Positions 61,416 to 64,000 of a stretch of DNA of 64,000 nt are shown piece by piece. The position numbers were made by a program, and so were the translations under genes. The notes below the pieces were generated by a model. That model saw only the letters and a program-made list of their open reading frames with translations, searched no databases and was not told where the DNA came from. This DNA is from Planococcus sp. PAMC 21323 (GTDB lineage: Bacteria > Bacillota > Bacilli > Bacillales_A > Planococcaceae). Location of the stretch: the NCBI RefSeq assembly GCF_000785555.1, contig NZ_CP009129.1:2356001-2420000 (forward strand). Reading direction: 5' to 3'. The stretch's first letter is position 1. The number at the start of each line of letters is the position of its first letter.

Positions 61416-63293
61416 ATGAAGAAATCGTTTTTATTAAATTTATCAAAAAGTCATTTTTTTATTTTTACCGGTATTATTTTTCTGAAAGCATTATTTTTAC
61501 GCTATTTACTGTTTCAAGATATTGAATTAACTCAAACAATTTTGTTGGAATTAAGCTATATTTTGATTTTTACTTCGTTGTTTGAACTGGCAAAACCCAG
61601 TTGGAAACCCGCTCTTTACTTTTTACTAAACGCTATTTTTTCTATTTTATTTTTAGCAGTTATTCTCTATTATTCATTTTTCGGGAGAATTGTTACGTAT
61701 TTTGCCCTTTTCCAATTAGGTCAAGTTGGTACGATCAATGAAAGTGTATCGGCATTATTACAACCTATTTACCTGTTGTTTTTCTTAGACTTGATCTTCT
61801 TATTGGTGTTACTGGTTTTCAAAAAATACCCATTGCCACCTTTACAACTCAACCGAAAAATCATTTTAGCGGTTTTACTCGTTTTTGGCATCGGTGTATC
61901 AGCACTAAACTTTAATCTTCATAAAGATGAAGCAATTTCCAATAACGTCATTGCTGCACAAGAAAAAGGAATTTTAAACTACTCTGCTTTGGAAATTTAT
62001 TATGGTCCTGAAAACTTAACAGCTGTTGAAACCAATGTTTCTGTAGACAATTTAGCTGAACTAAAAGAAGAAATTAACCGCATTAAACAATTGGAGATTG
62101 TACCAGAAGAAGAGCGCAATTATTTCAACGCTGCAGAAGGACGGAATTTAATCGTGATTCAAGTAGAATCGATGCAAAATTTCCCTGTTGGTTTGGATGT
62201 TGACGGTACCGAAGTTACTCCGCATATGAACAAACTGATTGAAGAAAGTTTCTACTTCCCAAATACGGCACAACAAACCGGACCCGGAAATACTTCTGAT
62301 GCCGAATTTATTTTGAATACGTCGCTTTACCCAGTCGCGTTTAATCCAACATCGCAAACTTACGGCCACAAAAAATTCCCAAGTTTGCCTCGTTTGCTGG
62401 CTGCGGAAGATTATAAATCGATGACCTTCCATGCGGACGATATTAGTTTTTGGAATCGCGATGAGCTGTATCCTGCTCTTGGAATCAACAATTATTATTA
62501 CGGAGAGTTTTTCGGAAAAGAAGACGTCATTGGTATTGGCCCTTCTGACCGCGTGATGTTTGAAAAAGCAATGCCGATCTTGCGCGAGCAGCATATGCAA
62601 AACAAGCCTTTTTACGCTCAACTCATTGGATTGACGAGTCATCACCCGTTCACCTTGCCCGAAGCTGACCGGAAATTAGAACTTCCTGAGCGGTTTGACA
62701 ACTCATTGACGGGTGATTACTTGGTGTCGATCAATTATATGGATACGGTCATTAATGACTTTATCGAAGAATTAAAACGAGAAGGTATTTACGAAAATTC
62801 CGTTATCGCGATTTACGGAGATCATTTTGGTCTTCAACAAAGCGCCATTAGCGAGAATGATGTCAACTTGGTAAGTGAATTGCTTGGACGTGAGTACGGA
62901 ACCTTGGACCGCTTAAATATTCCATTTATCGTCCATGCTCCCGGGATTTCAGATGATGGACAAACGTTTGAAAAAACGAGTGGTCAACTTGATATGATGC
63001 CAACCCTTGCGAATTTGCTAGGGATTTCACTGGATGAACAAATTGTCTTTGGTCAGGATTTGTTGAATCATGGCAGCAACTTACTAGGTGCGCGATATTA
63101 TTTACCTATTGGTGCATTTTGGAACGATGAGATTTTGTTTATTCCGGAAAAAGACTTTAGCGACGGCAATGCTTACGATTTAGAAACGGATCAAGCGGTT
63201 GATGATTATGAGCAATATCGTGATGATTACGACCGCGTCTTGCAGCTTGAAAAGCTGTCAGATGAGTATATGGAAAGTCTGCCTGAGCAGTAG
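61416..63293 (+). CDS. LTA synthase family sulfatase-like transferase
   Basis: A 625-residue membrane enzyme. Five hydrophobic helices occupy about residues 10-165, followed by an outside sulfatase-fold domain. Visible active-site pieces are the metal ligand E251 (VIQVESMQNF), the nucleophile threonine at about 293 (GPGNTSDAEF), HADD, and GDHFGLQ near 470. Family members transfer glycerol-phosphate from phosphatidylglycerol to grow lipoteichoic acid; paralogues prime it or move other groups. ATATAGGTGG lies upstream of the ATG. Single gene with its own promoter and a hairpin terminator. Confidence 0.92.
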   Translation: MKKSFLLNLSKSHFFIFTGIIFLKALFLRYLLFQDIELTQTILLELSYILIFTSLFELAKPSWKPALYFLLNAIFSILFLAVILYYSFFGRIVTYFALFQLGQVGTINESVSALLQPIYLLFFLDLIFLLVLLVFKKYPLPPLQLNRKIILAVLLVFGIGVSALNFNLHKDEAISNNVIAAQEKGILNYSALEIYYGPENLTAVETNVSVDNLAELKEEINRIKQLEIVPEEERNYFNAAEGRNLIVIQVESMQNFPVGLDVDGTEVTPHMNKLIEESFYFPNTAQQTGPGNTSDAEFILNTSLYPVAFNPTSQTYGHKKFPSLPRLLAAEDYKSMTFHADDISFWNRDELYPALGINNYYYGEFFGKEDVIGIGPSDRVMFEKAMPILREQHMQNKPFYAQLIGLTSHHPFTLPEADRKLELPERFDNSLTGDYLVSINYMDTVINDFIEELKREGIYENSVIAIYGDHFGLQQSAISENDVNLVSELLGREYGTLDRLNIPFIVHAPGISDDGQTFEKTSGQLDMMPTLANLLGISLDEQIVFGQDLLNHGSNLLGARYYLPIGAFWNDEILFIPEKDFSDGNAYDLETDQAVDDYEQYRDDYDRVLQLEKLSDEYMESLPEQ

Positions 63294-63294
63294 A

Positions 63295-63318
63295 AAGTGG
63301 AGCCTAGGTGCTCCGCTT
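63295..63318 (+). terminator. Hairpin after the LTA-synthase-family gene (first copy)
   Basis: AAGTGGAGC-CTAGGT-GCTCCGCTT, just after the stop codon but without a T-run. The same hairpin recurs at 63678 with a T-run. Confidence 0.65.
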
Positions 63319-63390
63319 AAGTCGTGTACAAAAGAATCTTATATTAGGTAAAGAATGAGTAATCATTTAATCACATATATAATACAGGAT

Positions 63391-63505
63391 TCTGCGCTCC
63401 ATACGGACGCTTTCCGCGGACGAAGCGCTGAGCCTCCTCGTCGCAAGCTCCTGCGGGGTCTCATCACTCCGTTTTTCCGCAGGAGTCGCCGTATTGCGCT
63501 ACAAA
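63391..63505 (-). repeat. Structured GC-rich element (family 1), copy 3
   Basis: Minus-strand reading: ATACGGCGACTCCTGCGG, GACCCCGCAGGAGCTTGCGA, CGAGGAGGCTCAGCGC, AGCGTCCGTATGGAGCGC. The outer pair is ATACGG/CCGTAT, a third version of the stem. GCGC/GCGC extends it outward. Confidence 0.8.
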
Positions 63506-63677
63506 TCCTTGTGTGGTTACCCAACAAGCTTCTTGAAAGTAGGTTAGTTGGGTACTCTCTCTGATATAAGCCACATGCTCTCAACTAGTCTAGCCATTAA
63601 GGCTCTTGTGAGAGCAGCGAGGCAACGAGAGATGAAGACAGAACTATTCATTTCGACTGGACCATGTCTATTAACAC

Positions 63678-63706
63678 AGCGGAGCCTAGGTGCTCCGCTT
63701 TTTTTG
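63678..63706 (+). terminator. Hairpin terminator (second copy, with T-run)
   Basis: AGCGGAGC-CTAGGT-GCTCCGCT followed by TTTTTTT. It repeats the sequence at 63295-63318 after a ~360-bp insert. Confidence 0.8.
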
Positions 63707-63820
63707 ATTAAAGTAGCTGTTGCTATTCCGCAAAACAGCTACGCTTTCCGGCGGGCTTGCGCTGTTTTGTTGCATATCTTTATAAGCCTCGTTCTTTACT
63801 GTTTTAAAGAACAAAATCAA

Positions 63821-63862
63821 AAACCCCCATACACGGCTAATTACGCCGTATATGGGGGTTTT
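63821..63862. terminator. Terminator of the SLH protein gene at the window end
   Basis: AAACCCCCATACACGGC and GCCGTATATGGGGGTTT form a long stem between convergent genes, with TTTTTG on the minus strand. Confidence 0.9.
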
Positions 63863-63873
63863 GGGTTCAGCTT

Positions 63874-64000
63874 TTATTTTTTTGAGTGTGGTGCAAATAA
63901 TGACACCATTTTAGCCGTTTCTTCTCTTGTCGTGAACTTAGATGGCATGAACTTGCCGTTATAGCCTTGGACGATTCCAAGTTCGTGTAGTAATGTGATG
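63874..64000 (-). CDS. C-terminal end of an SLH-domain protein (runs off the window)
   Basis: The last 41 codons of a minus-strand gene. They read ITLLHELGIVQGYNGKFMPS then KFTTREETAKMVSLFAPHSKK, and match by eye the end of the SLH nuclease at 55703 (YNGKYMPKRYTTREETAK). This is the third SLH motif of a wall-anchored exoprotein whose main part lies outside the window. A strong terminator follows at 63821-63862. The rest of the protein cannot be judged. Confidence 0.85.
   Translation of the reverse strand, partial: ITLLHELGIVQGYNGKFMPSKFTTREETAKMVSLFAPHSKK

Noticed and set aside
63510-63675. Active insertion sequence
   Set aside because: No transposase frame or terminal inverted repeats are visible in this short segment.
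63548-63964. 138-codon plus-strand frame near the window end
   Set aside because: It crosses two terminators and the antisense of the SLH gene tail. The stretch 63575-63670 could be an insertion-sequence remnant, but I cannot identify it.

Overview
The window looks like chromosomal DNA of a low-GC Gram-positive bacterium of the Planococcaceae (Planococcus or Planomicrobium type). The evidence is Bacillales-style ribosome sites (AGGAGG-like, with many TTG and GTG starts), a BY-kinase/PHP-phosphatase capsule module, LytR-CpsA-Psr and LTA-synthase-family proteins, S-layer-homology (SLH) exoproteins and Vpr-type subtilases. No rRNA, tRNA, CRISPR array, prophage or intact insertion sequence was seen. 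Genus is an inference from gene content, not from a marker gene.

Layout. 1-7.2 kb: the 5' part of proB, an isolated O-antigen-ligase-like protein, a zinc-ribbon protein, a butanediol-dehydrogenase-like enzyme, a small membrane-anchored protein and gene-poor DNA with decayed repeats. 6.6-10.2 kb: a TetR regulator divergent from a short-chain fatty acid transporter and an acyl-CoA ligase, with a 16-bp palindromic operator between them. 10.3-31.1 kb: a capsule/exopolysaccharide locus on the minus strand. Read in transcription order it starts with the chain-length protein, tyrosine kinase and PHP phosphatase. It continues with a membrane dehydratase, aminotransferase, initiating phosphoglycosyltransferase, GNAT acetyltransferase, ATP-grasp ligase and WbuB-like glycosyltransferase, then CapE/CapF/CapG. 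It ends with a hexapeptide acyltransferase, a glycosyltransferase, Wzy, Wzx, another glycosyltransferase, and the ManNAc epimerase and ManNAc dehydrogenase. The genes predict a polymer containing ManNAcA, L-FucNAc and a 4-amino-4,6-dideoxy sugar, similar in logic to S. aureus type 5/8 capsules. Divergent from it lie an SGNH-like protein and an LCP protein that probably attaches the polymer to peptidoglycan.

33-39 kb: a small HTH-like protein, a glycosyltransferase/epimerase pair, an acyltransferase-3 and a patatin lipase. 39.5-48.9 kb: an SH3-NlpC/P60 wall hydrolase with a WalR-like box, a small secreted protein, a membrane-anchored trypsin-like protease with a TcaA-like tail, two tandem paralogues of unknown function, and a Vpr-like subtilase. 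50-64 kb: a second subtilase with three SLH motifs, an SLH-anchored multi-domain extracellular nuclease, a membrane-anchored FAD-type oxidoreductase, an LTA-synthase-family enzyme and the tail of another SLH protein.

The most unusual material is non-coding. Four intergenic loci (33.1-33.75, 40.4-42.1, 49.0-50.1 and 54.7-55.65 kb) are built from the same set of parts: a GC-rich element whose outer stem covaries between copies, arrays of a degenerate unit at a strict 21-bp period, a hairpin element and a ~95-bp GC-rich repeat. Two of these loci form a ~680-bp inverted repeat that brackets the SLH subtilase gene.
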